Source: Piliocolobus tephrosceles (taxonomy: Eukaryota > Chordata > Mammalia > Primates > Cercopithecidae). From it: a stretch of DNA of 64,000 nt. Position numbers and translations under genes: made by a program. The stretch covers positions 128,115,030 through 128,179,029 of the forward strand of contig NC_045435.1 of assembly GCF_002776525.5 (NCBI RefSeq), given 5' to 3'. The notes beneath the pieces are model-generated. The model had not been told where the DNA came from, searched no databases, and saw only the letters and a program-made list of their open reading frames with translations. The stretch's first letter is position 1; every line of letters begins with the position of its first letter. Shown piece after piece: positions 25,629 to 39,490 of the stretch.

Positions 25629-27691
25629 AAACATACACAGGGCTAGGAAACTGCTCAAAGAATAGAGAGGCTTACCTGAGTAAGAGGAATTAAGACGACA
25701 CTGAGCAGTTTCATGGAAAGCTTCCCTCTGGATTTTACCTGAGGATATTGCTATCTTCATATTCTAAGGATTGTTCCCAAATGTCCTTCCTCAGATTCCC
25801 CAAAAACAGTGAATTCAAGCTGCTCAATCCAAAGAATGGTTTAACTCTTTGAGACGAATACACAGATGGCAAAGCAGTTGCTCAGAACGTTTCTGTGCAG
25901 GTTACATCAGAAGGCATTTCCTCACTCTCCACAAGCCTCCAGGCATCATTAAATATCCCTTCACAGATTCTTCAAAGACAGAGTTTCAAAACTGGGCAAC
26001 ATAGAGTAAGCATTAACTCTGTGAAGTCAATGCACATACCAGAGAGCAGATTGTTGGAACTCTTCTTCCTCGATTTTATTTCAGTATATTTCACTATTCA
26101 CCATAGTCCTCAATGCGTTCCAAAATATCCCTTTTTCAGTTTCACAGGAACAGTTTTCAAACACTGCATCGTGAGAAAAGAGGTATAACTCCCTGAGTGC
26201 AGTGCATACATCACACATTAGTTTCTCAGAAAGATTCTATCCAGTTTTTATCTGAAGATATCTCCCCTTTCACCTTAGGCCTGATGTGCTCCTGAATGTC
26301 CCTTCTTGGATCTCTGCATGACGGAGTTTCCAAACAGCCTAATATAATTAAAGTTTTAACTATGCAAGACGAATAAATATATCTAACACTGAGCAGTTTC
26401 ACAGAAATCTTCTTTCCAGGTTTGTCTGAGGATATTTCCTTTTTGACCATTGTCGTCGCTGTACTCCCTAATATCTCTTGGTCGCTTTTTCTCCAAATGG
26501 GATTCCAGAATCCTCTAGCAGAAGAAAGCTATATTTCTGGGAGTGGAATGCATGCGTCACAAAGCAGCTCCTCAGCTCCTCAGAAAGCTTCTCTCCAGTT
26601 TCTATCTGAAGGCGTTTTCTTTCTCACCATAAGCCTCAAAGCTCTCCAGAATATCCCCTCGCAGACTAAACAAAAACAGTGTTATGGGAAAGCACAATGA
26701 AAAGATAAGCTTAACTTTGTGTGGAGAATTCACGTGACACAGAAGATTTTCACAGAAAACTTCCTTCTGGTTTCTCTCTGAGGTTATTTCTTCTTCAGGA
26801 TATTCTAAAGAGCGTTTCCAAATGTACTTTCTCAGATTACAGAGAAACAGTGATTTCAAACTGCTCAATCCAAAGAATGATTTAAATCTATGACGTGAAT
26901 ACAAACATCAGAAAAGGGTTGCGCAGAAATCTTCTCTCCAATTTTCGATGGGAGACATTTCCTTGCTCGACACAGGCCTCTGGTTGCCACTTACTATCCC
27001 TTCACAGAATCCTCAAAGACCAACTTTCAAACTGGGAAATGTACAGTAAGCTTTCTGTGTAAAGAATAGACATGTCAGAGAGCTGACTCTTGGAGTGCTT
27101 CCTCCTGTTTTTTAATGGACGACATTTCACTTTTGGCCATAGTCTACAATGTGCTCCAAAAATCACTCTTTTGATTTCACAGGAACAGTGTTCACACTGT
27201 GCTTTATGAGAAGAAAGTTTTAAGTCCCTGAGTGGAAAGCACACATCACCAAGCAGTTTCTCAGAAATCTTCTCTCCAGTTTTTATCTGACTATATTTTC
27301 TATTTCACCGTAGACCCGAATGTGATCCCAAATATCCCTCGTGGATCCATTCACGAAGAAGTTTCCAAGCTGTGTAATATAAAGGAAGCTTTACCTATGT
27401 GAGATTATTATACATATCACAGAGTAGTTTCCTAGAAAGCTTCTTTCCATTTTTTGTCTGAGGCTATTTCGCTTTTCACCATCTGCATCAACATGCTCCC
27501 GAATATCACTTAGTGCCTGTTTCTCCAAAAGGGCTTCCTCGACGCTGTATGAGAAGAGAGATATAACAGTGTCAGTGGAATGCACCCGTCACAAAGCAGT
27601 TCCTCAGGAAGCTTCTCTCCAGTTTCGGTCCGAACATACTTCCTTTTTCACCATTAGCCTCAAAGTCCTCCCGAATATCCCATCACACGCG
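25629..27691 (+). repeat. HOR copy 12 (12-monomer variant, monomer 11 missing)
   Basis: A copy of 2,063 bp. Monomer 10 runs straight into monomer 12 between 27361 and 27405, in register, so the joint lies inside the shared GTTTCCAAGCTG...AAGCTTTA stretch. The pattern is unequal exchange between adjacent monomers. An 8-bp slip (AGCTCCTC twice) is seen near 26562-26579. Copy 22 lacks the same monomer and shares other point changes. Confidence 0.88.
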
Positions 27692-29922
27692 AAACATACA
27701 CATGGTTAGAAAACTGCTCAATGAAAAGAGAGGCTTAACTGAGCAGGAGGAAGTACAACCACACAGAGCAGTTTCACAGAAAGCTTCCTTCTGGACTTTA
27801 ACTGATGATATTTCTTTCTCCATATTCTAAGGATCATTCCCAAATGTCCTTCCTCAGGTGCCACAAAAACAGTGATTTGAAGCTGCTCAATGCAAAGAAT
27901 GGTTTAACTGTATGAGATGAATACACAAAACGAAAAGCAGTTGCTCTGAAGTTTTCACTGAAGGTTTCATCGGAAGATGTTTCCTTGCTCACCACAAGCC
28001 TCTGGGCCTCACTATATATACATTCACAGATTGGTCAAACATAGAGTTTCGAAATTGGGCAACGTAGAGTAAGCATTCACTCTGTGAATTGAATGCAGAT
28101 ATCAGAGAGCAGATTCTTGGAACGCTTCTTCCTCCATTTTATTTCAGTATATTTCACTATTCGGCATAGTCCTCAAGGCATTCCAAAATATCACCTTTTC
28201 GGTTTCACAGGAAGAGTGTTCAAACGTTGCCTTGTGAAAAAAGAGGTATGAATCCCTGAGGGGAATGCATACATCAATAAGTACTTTCTCAGAAAGTTTC
28301 CATCCAGTTTTTATCTGAAGATATCTCCTCTTTCACTGTAGGCCTGAATGTGCTTCCCAATGTCCCTTAGTGGATCCGTGCATGAGAGAGTTTCCAAACT
28401 GCGTAATATAAGAAAAGTTTTAACTATGTGAGATGAATAAATACATTTAACACATAGCAGTTTCAAAGAAATCTTCTTTCCAGTTTTTGTCTTAGGATAT
28501 TTCCTTTTTCACCATAGCCCTCAATATACTCCCGAAAGCTTCTTGGTAGCTTTTTCTTCAAAAGGGATGATGGAATCTTCTGGGAGAAAAAAGGTATATT
28601 TCTGTGAGTGGAATGCACACGTCACAAAGCAGCTACTCAGAAAGCTTCTCTCCAGTTTCAATCTGAAGATGTTTCCTTTCTCACCGTAAGCCTCAAAGTG
28701 CTCCTGAATATCCCTTCACAGACTAAACAAAAATAGTGTTATGATACTGTTCAGGGAAAAGAGAAGCTTAACTGTGTGAGTGAAATTCACGTGACACAGG
28801 GTAGTTTCACAGAAAGGTTCCTTCTGGTTTCTCTCAGAGGTTATTTCTTTTTCAGGGTATTCTAAAGAGCGTCTCCAAATGTCCTTTCTCAGATTCCACA
28901 GAAACAGCGATTTCAAACTGCTCAATCCAAAGAATGATTTAAATCTTTGCGATGAACACAGACATCCCAAAAGTGTTGCGCAGAAAGCATCTCTCCAATT
29001 TTCGATGAGAGATATTTCCTTGCTTGACATAGGCCTCCGGTTGCTGCTTACTATTCCTTCTCAGCACCCTCAGAGGTCAACTTTCAAACTGGGAAATGAA
29101 GAGTAAGCTCTAACCCTGTGAAAAGAATGGGCATGTCAGAGAGCACTTTCTTTGAGTGCTTCTTTCTGCTTTTTAGTGGACGACATTTCACTTTTTGCCA
29201 TAGTCTTCAATGTGCTCCAAATATCACTCTTTTGCTTTTACAGGAACAGTGTTCAAACTGTGCCTTATGTGAAGAACATTGAAACACCCTGGCTGGAATG
29301 CATACATCACCAAGCAGTTTCTCAGAAAGCTTCTCTCCAATTTTTATCTGACTATATTTCCTATTTACCGTATACCTGAATGTAATCTCAAATATCCCAT
29401 CATGGATCCATCCACGAGGGAGTTTCCAAGCTGCAGCATGTAAAAAAAATTTCATCTATGTGAGAAGAATAAACATAGAAAAAAGCAAATTCACAGAAAA
29501 CTTCTTTCCAGTTTTTATCTGAAGATATTACTTTTTTCATCATAGTCCTGATTGTGCTCCTGAAAGTCTCTTTGTGGATCAGTCCATGACAGTTTTCAAG
29601 CTGTGTAATATAAGGAAACCTTTATCTCTGTGAGACGATTATACATATCACAGAGTAGTTTCCTAGAAAGCATCTTTCCTGGTTTTGTCTGAGGCTATTT
29701 CCCTTTCCATTATTGGCATCAATATGCGCCCGAATGTCACTTGATACCTGTTTTTCCAAAAGGGTTTCCCCGACGCTGTATGAGAAGAGAGGTATAACAC
29801 TGTGAGTGGAATGCACACGTCACAAAGCAGTTCCTTGGAAAGCTTCTCTCCAGTTTCGGTGTGAACATATTTCCTTTTTCACCATAAGCCTCAAAGTGCT
29901 CCCGAATGTCCCATCACACGCT
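27692..29922 (+). repeat. HOR copy 13 (class A to B switch)
   Basis: A complete copy of 2,231 bp. Its beginning is class A (TTAGAAAACTGCTCAATG). Its second half is class B: CTCAGAGG in monomer 8, ATGGGCATG in monomer 9 (about 29127), GAAGAACATTGAAAC, and GAGAAGAATAAACATAG at about 29462. Confidence 0.86.
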
Positions 29923-32154
29923 AAACATACACAGGGTTATAATACTACTCAATGTAAGGAGAGGCTTAACTAAGCCAGAGGAATTAAGACGACACAGGGT
30001 AGTTTCACAGAAAGCTTCCTTCTGGATTTTACCTAAGGATATTTCTTTCTCCATATTTCTAAGGATCCTTCCCAAATGTGCTACCTCTGTTTCCACAAAA
30101 ACAGTGATTTCAATCTGCTCCTTCCAAAGAAAGGTTTAAATCTAGGAGACGAATACACACATCACAAAGCAGTTGCTCAGAAAGTTACTCTGCAGGTTTC
30201 ATCGGAAGATGTTTCCTTGCTCGCCACAAGCCTCCCGCCGTCACGAAATATCCCTTCATATGTTCTTGAAAGACAGAATTTCGAAATTGGGCAACATAGA
30301 GTAAACATACATTCTGTGAAGTGAATGCACATATCAGAGAGCAGATTCCTGGAGCACTTCTTTCTCGATTTTATTTCATTATATTTCGCTATTTGCCATA
30401 GTCCTCAAAGTGCACTGAAATATCACTTTTTCAGTTTCACAGGAACAGTGTTCAAATCCTGCCTTGTGAGAAAAGAGGTTTAACACCCTGCGCAGAATGC
30501 ACAGATCACAAAGTAGTTTCTCAGAAATCTTCTTTCCAGTTTTTATCTGATGATATCTCCTCTTTCTCTGAAGGCTCGAATGTGCTCCTAAATGTCCCTT
30601 TGCTGATCCATGCACGACGGAGTTTCCAAACTACATAGTGTAAGAAAGATTTGAAGTATGCGAGATGAATAGATATATCTAACGCCAAGTAGTTTCACAG
30701 AAATGTTCTTTCTATTTTTTGTCTGAGGATATTTCCTTATTCACCAGAGCAGCCCCTATACTCCCGAAGGTCTCTTGGCAGCTTTTTCACCAAAAGGGAT
30801 TCCGGAATCCTCTAGGAGAAAAGAGATATATTTCTGTGAGTGGAATGTACATGTCACAAATCAGCTCCTCAGAAAGCTTCTCTCCAGTTTCTATCTGAAG
30901 ACGTTTCCTTTCTCATCGTAACCCTCATATCGCTCCTGTATATCCTTTCACAATCTAAACAAAAACAATGTTATCATACTGCTCAATGAAAACAGAATCT
31001 TAACTGTGTGAGCGGAATTCACGTGACACACAGCAAGTTCACAGAAAATTTTCTTCTGGTTTTTCTCTGAGGTTATTTTTTTTTCAGGGTATTCTAAAGA
31101 GCGTCTCCAAAAGTCCTTTCTCAGATTCTGTAGAAACAGTGATTTCAACCTTCTCAATCCATAGAATGATTTAACTCTATGAGCTGAACACAAACATTCC
31201 AAAAGTGATCCGCAGAAAGCATCTATCCAATTTTCAATATGACACATTTCCTGGCTTGACACATGCCTCTGGTTGCCACTTACTATCCCTTCGCAGAACC
31301 CTCAGAGGCCGACATTCAAACTGGGAAATGTAGAGTAAGCTCTAACCCTGTGAAAAGAATGCGCATGTCAGTGAGAAGTTTCTTCAAGTGCTTCTTTCTG
31401 GATTTTATTGCATGACATTTCACTTTTTGCCTTAGTCTTCAATGTGCTCCGAATATCCCTCTTTTGGTTTTACAGGAACAGTGTTCAAACTATGCCTCAT
31501 GAGAAGAACATAGAAACTTCCTGAGAGGAATGCACACATCACCAAGCAGTTTCTCAGAAAGTTTCTCCCCAGTTTTTATCTGACTATATTTCCTATTTGA
31601 CCGTAGTCCCAAATGTGATCCCAAATATCCCTTTGTGGATCCATCTACGTGGGAGTTTTCAAGCTGCATAATGTAAAGAAAGCTTCATCTGTGTGAGAAG
31701 AATAAACATAGCAAAAAGCAGATGCACAGAAAGCTTCTTTCCAGTTTTTATCTGAAGATATTTCCTTTTTCACCATAGTCCTGAGTGTGCTCCTGAAAAT
31801 CCTTTCGTGCATCCGTCCATGACAGTTTTCAAGCTGTCTAATGTAAGGAAACCTTTATCTCTGTGAGATGATTACACATATCACACAGTAGCTTCCTAGA
31901 AAGCATATTTCCAGGTTTTGTCTGAGGCTATTTCCCTTTTCATCATTGGCATCAACATGCTCCCGAATATCACTTGGTAACTGTTTTCCAAAAGGGTTTC
32001 CCCGACGCTGTTTGGGAAGCGAGGTATAACACTGTGAGTGGAATGCACACGTCACAAATCAGTTCCTTGGAAAGCTTCTCTCCAGTTTTGGTCTGAACAT
32101 ATTTCCTTTTTCACCGTAAGCCTCAAAGTGCTTCCAAAGGTCTCATCACACACA
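29923..32154 (+). repeat. HOR copy 14 (class B)
   Basis: A complete copy of 2,232 bp, class B throughout: ACTACTCAATGTAAGGAGAG at its start, GCGCATG in monomer 9, and GAGAAGAATAAACATAG near 31694. Confidence 0.87.
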
Positions 32155-33183
32155 AAACACACAGGGTTGTAAAACCACTCAATGTAAGGAGAGGCTTAAC
32201 AAAGCAAGAGGAATTAAGATGACACAGAGTAGTTTCACAGAAAGCTCCCTTCTGGATTTTACCTGAGGATGTTTCTTTCTCCATGTTCTAAGGATCGTTC
32301 CCAAATATTCTTCCTCAGATTCCACAAAAACAGGGATGTCAATCTGCTCAATCCAAAGAATGGTTTACATCTTGGAGACAAATACACACATTGCAAAGCA
32401 GTTGCTCAGAAAGTTACTCTGCAGGTTTCATCGGAAGATGTTTCCTTGCTCACCACAAGCCTCTGGGCGTCACTAAATATCCCTTCACAGATTCTTTAAA
32501 GACAGTATTTCGAAACTGGGCAACATAGAGTAAGTATAAATTCCGTGATGTGAATGCACATATCAGAGAGCAGATTCTTGGAACGCTTCTTTCTCAATTT
32601 CATTGCAGTAAATTTCACTATTTGCCATAGTCCTCAATGCGCTCTGAAATATCACCTTTTTGATTACACAGGAACAGTGTTTAAACACTGCCTTGTGAAA
32701 AAAGAGGTATAACTCCCTGAGCGGAATGCATACATCACAATGTAGTTTCTCAGAAACCTTCTATCCAGTTTTTATCTGAAGATATCTCCTCTTTCACCGT
32801 AGGCCTGAATGTTCTCCCGAATGTCCCTTCATGGATTCATGCATGATGGAGTTTCCAAACAGCATAATATAAGAAAGGTTTGAACTATGCAAGATGACTA
32901 GATATATCTAACATGATGCAGTTTCACAGAAATCTTCTTTCCAGTTTTGTCTCAGGATATTTCCTTTTTCACCATAGCCATCCCTGTACTTCCGAATGTC
33001 TCTTGGTAGCTTTTTCTCCAAAAGGGATTCTGGAATCCTCTAGGAGAAGAAAGGTATATTTCTGTGAGTGGAATGCACACGTAACAAAGCATTTCCTTGG
33101 AAAGCTTCTCTCCAGTTTCTGTCTTAACATATTTACTTTTTCACAATAAGCCGCATAGTGTTTCGAATGTCCCATCACACACT
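32155..33183 (+). repeat. HOR copy 15 (seven-monomer deletion)
   Basis: A copy of 1,029 bp, class B. Monomer 6 changes into monomer 13 within GGAATGCACACGT.ACAAAGC near 33070-33090, where both types are nearly identical. The missing 1,197 bp equals seven monomers exactly, so the deletion is in register. Confidence 0.88.
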
Positions 33184-34997
33184 AAACATACACAGGGTTA
33201 TAAAACTACTCAATGTAAGGAGAGGCTTAACTAAGTGAGCGGAATTAAGATGACACAGAGTAGTATGTGAGAAGAATAAACATAGACAAATCAGATTCAC
33301 AGAAACCTTCTTTGCAGTTTTTATCCGAAGATAATTCCTTTTTCATCATAGTCTTGATTGGGCTCTTGAATGTCCCTTCGTGGATCCGTCCATTAGAGTT
33401 TCACAGCTATTTCCCTGTAGGCCTCAATGTACTCCCAAAAGTCCCTTCTTGGATCCATGTATGACAGAGGTTCCAAACTGTGTAATATAAGGAAACTTTT
33501 AACTATGCGAGATGAATAAATATAACTAACACAAAGCAGTTTCACAGAAATCTTCTTTCCACTTTTTGTCTGAGGATATTTCTTTTTTCACCAGAGCCGT
33601 CCGTATACTACCGAATGTCTCCTGGTAGCATTTTCTCCAAAACGTATTCCAGAATCCTCTAGGAGAAGAAAGGTATATTTCTGTGAGTGGAATGCACACA
33701 TCACAAAGCAGCTCCTCAGAAAGCTTCTCTCCAGTTTCAATCTAGAGATGTTTCCTATCTCACCGTAAGCCTCAAAGTGCTCCTGAATATCCCTTTGCAG
33801 ACTAAACAAAAACATTGAAACAATACTGGTCAATGAAAAGAGACGCTTAACTGTGTGAGTGGAATTCACGTGACACAGAGCAGTTTCACAGAAAGCTTCC
33901 TTCTGATTTCTCTCTGAGGTTATTTCTTTTTCAGGATATTCTAAAGAGCATTTCCAAATATTGATTCTCAGATTCCACAGAAGCAGTGATTTCAAACTGC
34001 TCAATCCAAAGAATGATTTAACTCTATGAGATGAATACAAACATTACGAAAGAGTTGCACAGAAATCTTCTCTCCAATTTTCGATGGAAGACATTTCCTT
34101 GCTCGGCACAGGCCTCCGGTTTCCACTTACTATCCATTCGCAGAACCCTCAAAGACCGACTTTCAAACTGGGAACTGTGGAGTCAGCTTAAACCCCGTGA
34201 AAAGAATGGACATGTCAGAGAGCAATTTCTTTGAGTGGTTCTTTCTCTTTTTCATTGGACGACATTTCACTATTTGCCATAATCTTCAATGAGCTCCGAA
34301 TATCCCTGTATTGGTTTTACAGGAACAGTGTTCAAACTGTGCCTTATGAGAAGAATGTTATAAATCCCTGAGTGGAATACACACATCACCAAGCAGTTTC
34401 TCGGAAAGCTTCTCTCCAGTTTTTATCTGACTATATTTCCTATTTGACCATGGGCCCAAATGTGATCACAAATATCATTCATGGATCCATCCACGAGGGA
34501 GTTTCCAAGCTGCGTAATGTAAAGAAAGCTTCAACTGAGATGAATAAACATAGAAAGAAGCAGATTCAAAGGAAGCTTCTTTCCTTTTTTTTATCTGAAG
34601 ATGTATCCTTTTTCACCATAGTCCTGAATGAGCTCCTGAAGGTTCCTTCATCCATCCGTCCATGACAGTTTCCAAGCTGCGTAATATAAAGAAAGCTTTA
34701 TCTATGTGAGATGATTACACATATCACAGAATAGTTTCCTAGAAAGCTTCTTTCCAGTTTTTGTCTGAGGCTATTTCCCTTTTCACCATCGACATCAACA
34801 TGCTCCCGAATATCACTTGGTACCTGTTTCTCCAAAAGGGTTTCCCCAACGCTGTATGAGAAGAGAAGTATAACACTGTGAGTGGAATGCACACGTAACA
34901 AAGCAGTTACTGGGAAAGCTTCTCTCCAGTTGCAGTCTGAACATATTTCCTTTTTCACGTAAGAATCGTAGTACTCCCGAATATCCCATCAAACACT
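33184..34997 (+). repeat. HOR copy 16 (scrambled monomer order; class B to A)
   Basis: A copy of 1,814 bp. Monomer 1 stops at ACACAGAGTAGT (33264) and continues with the end of monomer 10 and most of monomer 11 (ATGTGAGAAGAATAAACATA). At about 33395-33415 it jumps back to the middle of monomer 4 (CTGTAGGCCTCAATGTACTC), and from there 5 to 13 run in order. Both joints are out of register. From monomer 9 on it is class A (GGACATG at about 34209). Confidence 0.83.
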
Positions 34998-37224
34998 AAA
35001 CATACACAGGGTTAGAAAACTGCTCAGTGAAAGCAGAGGCTTAATTGAGAGAAAGGAATTAAGATGACATGGAGCAGTTTCACAGAAAGCTTCCTTCAGG
35101 CTTTTACCTGAGGATATTTCTTTCTCCATATTCTAAGTATCATTGCCAAATATCCTTCCTCTGATTCCACAAAAACAGTGATTTCAAGCTGTTCAATCCA
35201 AAGAACGGTTAAATTCTATGAGACGAATACAGACATCACAAAGCAGTTGCTCAGAGAGTTTCTCTGCAGGTTTCATCGGAAGACGTTTCCTTGCTCACCA
35301 CAAGCCTCCGTGAGTCACTAAATATCCTTTCACACATTTATCAAAGACGGAGTTTCGAAACTGGGCAACATAGAGTAAGCATTAACTCGTGTGAAGTGAA
35401 TGCACATATCACAGAGTAGATTCGTGGAACACTTCTTCCTCGATTTCATTTCAGTATATTTCACTATTCGCCAGAGTCCTCAATGTTGTCTGAAATATTA
35501 TTTTTTCGGTTTCACAGGAACAGTGTTCAAACACTGCATTGGGGAATGGAGGTATAACCCCCCGAGTGGAATGCATCCATTTAAAAGTAGTTTCTCAGAA
35601 AGCTTATATCCAGTTTTTATGTGAAGATACCTTCTCTTTCACCTTGAGCCTTAATGTGCTCCCTAATATCCCTTCGCGTATCCGTGCATGACGGAATTTC
35701 CAAACTGCGTAATATAAGAAAAGTATTAGCTATGCGAGATGATTAAAAATATCTAACACAAAGCAGTTTCAGAGAAATCTTCTTTCCAGTTTTTGTTGGG
35801 GGATATTTCCTTTTCCTCCAGAGCTGTCCTTATACTCCTGAATGTCTCTTGGTAGCTTTTTCTGCAAAAGGGATTCCGGAATCCTCTAGGAGAAGAAAGG
35901 TATATTTCTATGTCTGGAATGCACACGTCACAAAACAGCTCCTCAGAAAGCTTCTCTCCATTTTCTATCTCAAGACATTTCCCTTCTCAAAATAAACCTC
36001 AAAGCGCTCCAGAATATCCCTTCACAGACTAAACAAAAACAGTGTTATGATACTGGGCAATGAACAGAGAAGCTTACATGTGTGAACGGAATTCATGTGA
36101 CACGGAGCAGTTTCACTGAAAGCTTCCTTCTGGTCTCTCTTAGGTTACTTCTCTTTCAGGATATTCTAAAGAGTGTTTCCAAATGTCCTTTCTCAGATTC
36201 CACAGACAGTGATTTCAAACTGTTGAATCCAAATAATGATTTAACTCTATGAGATGAATACAAATTTCACTAAAGAGTTGCGAAGAAAGCCTCTCTCCAA
36301 TTTTCGATGGAAGAAATTTCCTTTCTTGTCACAGGCCTCTGGTTGCCACTTACTATCCCTTCACAGTATCCTCAAAGACCAACATTCAAACTGGGAAATA
36401 TAGTGTAAGCTTTAACCCTCTGAAAAGAATGGACAGGTCATTGAGAAGTTTCATCAGGTGCTTCTTTCTGCTTTTTATGGGACGACGTTTCACTTTTTGC
36501 CATAGTCTTCAATGTGCTCTGAATATCACTCTTTTGGTTTTAGAGGAACAGTGTTCAAACTGTGCCTTATGAGAAGAAAGTTATAATCCCTGAGTGGAAT
36601 GCACCAATCACCAAGCAGTTTCTCAGAAAGCTTCTCTCCAGTATTTATCTGATGATATTTTCTATTTCACCATAGGCCCGAATGTGATCCCAAATATCCC
36701 TTCGCAGATCTATCCACGAGGGAGTTTCCAAGCTGCATAATGTAAAGAAAGCTTCATCTATGTGAGATGAATAATCACAGCAAAAGGGAGAATCACAGAA
36801 AGCGTCTTTCCAGTTTTTATCTGAAGTTATTTCCTTTTTCACCATAGTCCTCAATGTGCTCCCAAAGGTCCTTTCATGGATCCGTCCATGACAGTTTCCA
36901 AGCTGCGTAGTGAAAAGAAAGCTTTATCTATGTGGGATGAGTACACATATTACAGAGTAGTTTCCTAGAAAGCTTCTTTCCAGTTTTTGTCTGAGGCTAT
37001 TTGTCTTTTCACCATCGGCATCAACATGCTCCTGAATATCACTTGCTAACTGCTTTTCCAAAATGGTATCCCCGATGCTGTATGAGAAGAGAGGTACAAC
37101 ACTGTGAGTGGAATGCACAAGTCACAAAGCAGTTCCTCAGAAAGCTTCTCTCCAGTTAAGGTCTGAACATATTTCCTTTTTCACCATAAGCCTCAGACTG
37201 CTTCTGAATATCCCAACACAAGCT
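34998..37224 (+). repeat. HOR copy 17
   Basis: Complete copy of 2,227 bp, class A (TTAGAAAACTGCTCAGTG at the start; GAGATGAATAATCACAG in monomer 11). Confidence 0.87.
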
Positions 37225-39490
37225 AAATATACACAGGGTTAGAAAAGTGCTCAATGAAAAATGAGGCTTAACTGAGTGAGAGGAATTCAGATGACACAGA
37301 GCAGTTTCACAGAAAGCTTCCTTCTGGATTTTACCTGAGGATATTTCTTTCTCCATATTCAAAGGATTGTTCCCAAATGTCCTTCCTCAGATTCCACAGA
37401 AACAGTGATTTCAAGCTGCTCAATGCAAGAAATGGTTTAAATCTATGAGACGAATACACACATCGCCAAGCAGTTGCTCAGAAAGTTTATCTGCATATTT
37501 CATCGGAAGACGTTTCCTTGCTCATCACAAGCCTCCGGCCGTCACTAAATATCCCTTCACGGATTGTTCAAAGACAGAGTTTCGAAACTGGGCATCATAG
37601 AGTAAGCGTTAAGTAAGCATACTCATTAACAAAGAGTAAGCATAACTCTGTGAAGTGAATGCACATATCAGAGAGCAGATTCTTGGAACGCTTCTTCCTC
37701 GATTTTATTTCAGTATATTTCACTATTCACCATAGTCCTCTACGCGCTCGGAAATAATTTTTTTGTTTTCACAGCAACAGTGTTCAAACGCTGCCTTGTG
37801 AGAAAAAAGGTATAACTCCCTGAGCTGAATGCATACATCACAAAGTAGTTTCTCAGGAAGCTTTTATCTTCTTTTCCAGTTTTTATCTAAGATATCTAAT
37901 CTTTCAATGTGGGTCTGTATGTGCTCTATAAAGTCCCTTCATGGATCTGCTCATGATGGAGTTTCCAAACTGCGAAGTATAAGAAAAGTTTTAACTATGT
38001 GAGATAAATAAATATATCTAACACAAAGAAGTTTCACAGAAGTCTTCTTTCAATTTTTCTCTGAGGACGTTTCATTTTCACCATAGCCGTCCCTATACTC
38101 ACGCGTGTCTCTTGGTAGCTTTTTCTCCAATAGGCATTCCAGAATTCTATAGGAGAAGAAAGGTATATTTCTTTGAGTGGAATTCACACATCACAAAGCA
38201 GCTCTTCAGAAAGCTTCTCTCCATTTTCTCTCTGAAGACGTTACTTTCTCACTGTAAGCCTCAAAGTGCTCCTGAATTTCCTTTCGCAGACTAAACAAAA
38301 ACAGTTTATGATACTGCTCAATGAAAACAGAAGCTTAATTTTGTGAGCGGCCTTAACGTGACACAGAGCAGTTTCATCAAAAGCTTTCTTTTTCTTTCTC
38401 TCTGAGGTTATGTCTTCCTCAGGATATTCTAAAGAGCACCTCCAAATGTCCTTTCTCAGATTCCACAGAAACAGTGATTACAAACTGCTCAATCCAAAGA
38501 ATGATTTAACTCTTTGAGTGGAATACAAACATCACAAAACAGTTGCGCAGAAAGCTTCTCTCCAATTTTCGATGGGTGACATTTCCTTGCTCAACAGAGA
38601 CCTCCGGTTGCCACTTACTATCCCTTCTCAGAACCCACAGAGGCCGACTTTAAACCTGGGAAATGTAGAGTAAGCTTTAAACCTGTGAAAAGAATGGGCA
38701 TGTCAGAGAGCAGTTTCTTCAAGTGATTCTTTCTGTTTTTTATTGGACGGCATTTCACTTTTTGCCATACTCTTCAATGTGCTCCAAATATCACTCTATT
38801 GGTTTTAGAGGAACAGTGTTCAAACTGTGCCCTATGTGAAGAACATTAAAACTCCCTGAGCGGAATGCACACATCACCAAACAGTTTCTCAGAAAGCTTC
38901 TCTCCAGTTTTCATCTGACTATATTTCCTGTTTGACCATAGGCCCGAATGTGATCCCAAATATCTCTTTGTGAATCATTACACGAGGGAGTTTCCAAGCA
39001 GCGTAATATAAAGAAAGCTTCATCTATGTGAGAAGAATCAACATAGAAAAAAGCAGATTCACAGAAAGTTTCTTTCCGGTTTTTATCTGAAAATATTTCC
39101 TTTTTCATTATAGTCCTTAGTGTGCTCCCAAAAGTCCCTTCGTGGATCCCTCCATGAAAGTTTTCAAGCTGTGTAATGTAAGGAAACCTTTATCTCTGTG
39201 AGATGATAACACATACCACAGAGTAGTTTCCTCAAAAGCTTCTTTCCATGTTTTGTCTGAGGCTATTTCCCTTTTAATCATTGGCATCAACATGCTCCCG
39301 AATATCACTTGGTACCTGTTTCTCCAAAAGGGTTTCCTCGATGCTGTATGAGAAGAGAGGTATAATACTGTGAGGGGAATGCACACGTCACAAAGCAGTT
39401 CCGCGGAAAGCTTCTCTCCAGTTTCGTTCTGAGCATATTTACTTTTTCACCGTAAGCTTCAAAGTGCTCCCGAATGTCCCATCACACGCT
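37225..39490 (+). repeat. HOR copy 18 (40-bp local expansion; class A to B)
   Basis: A copy of 2,266 bp. About 40 extra bases lie at 37600-37640, where AGTAAGC occurs three times around the monomer 2/3 boundary. The start is class A. From monomer 9 on it is class B (ATGGGCATG about 38695; GAAGAACATTAAAAC about 38837). Confidence 0.86.

Noticed and set aside
26562..26579. AGCTCCTC doubled in monomer 6
   Set aside because: An 8-bp slip in a single copy, too small to mean anything alone.
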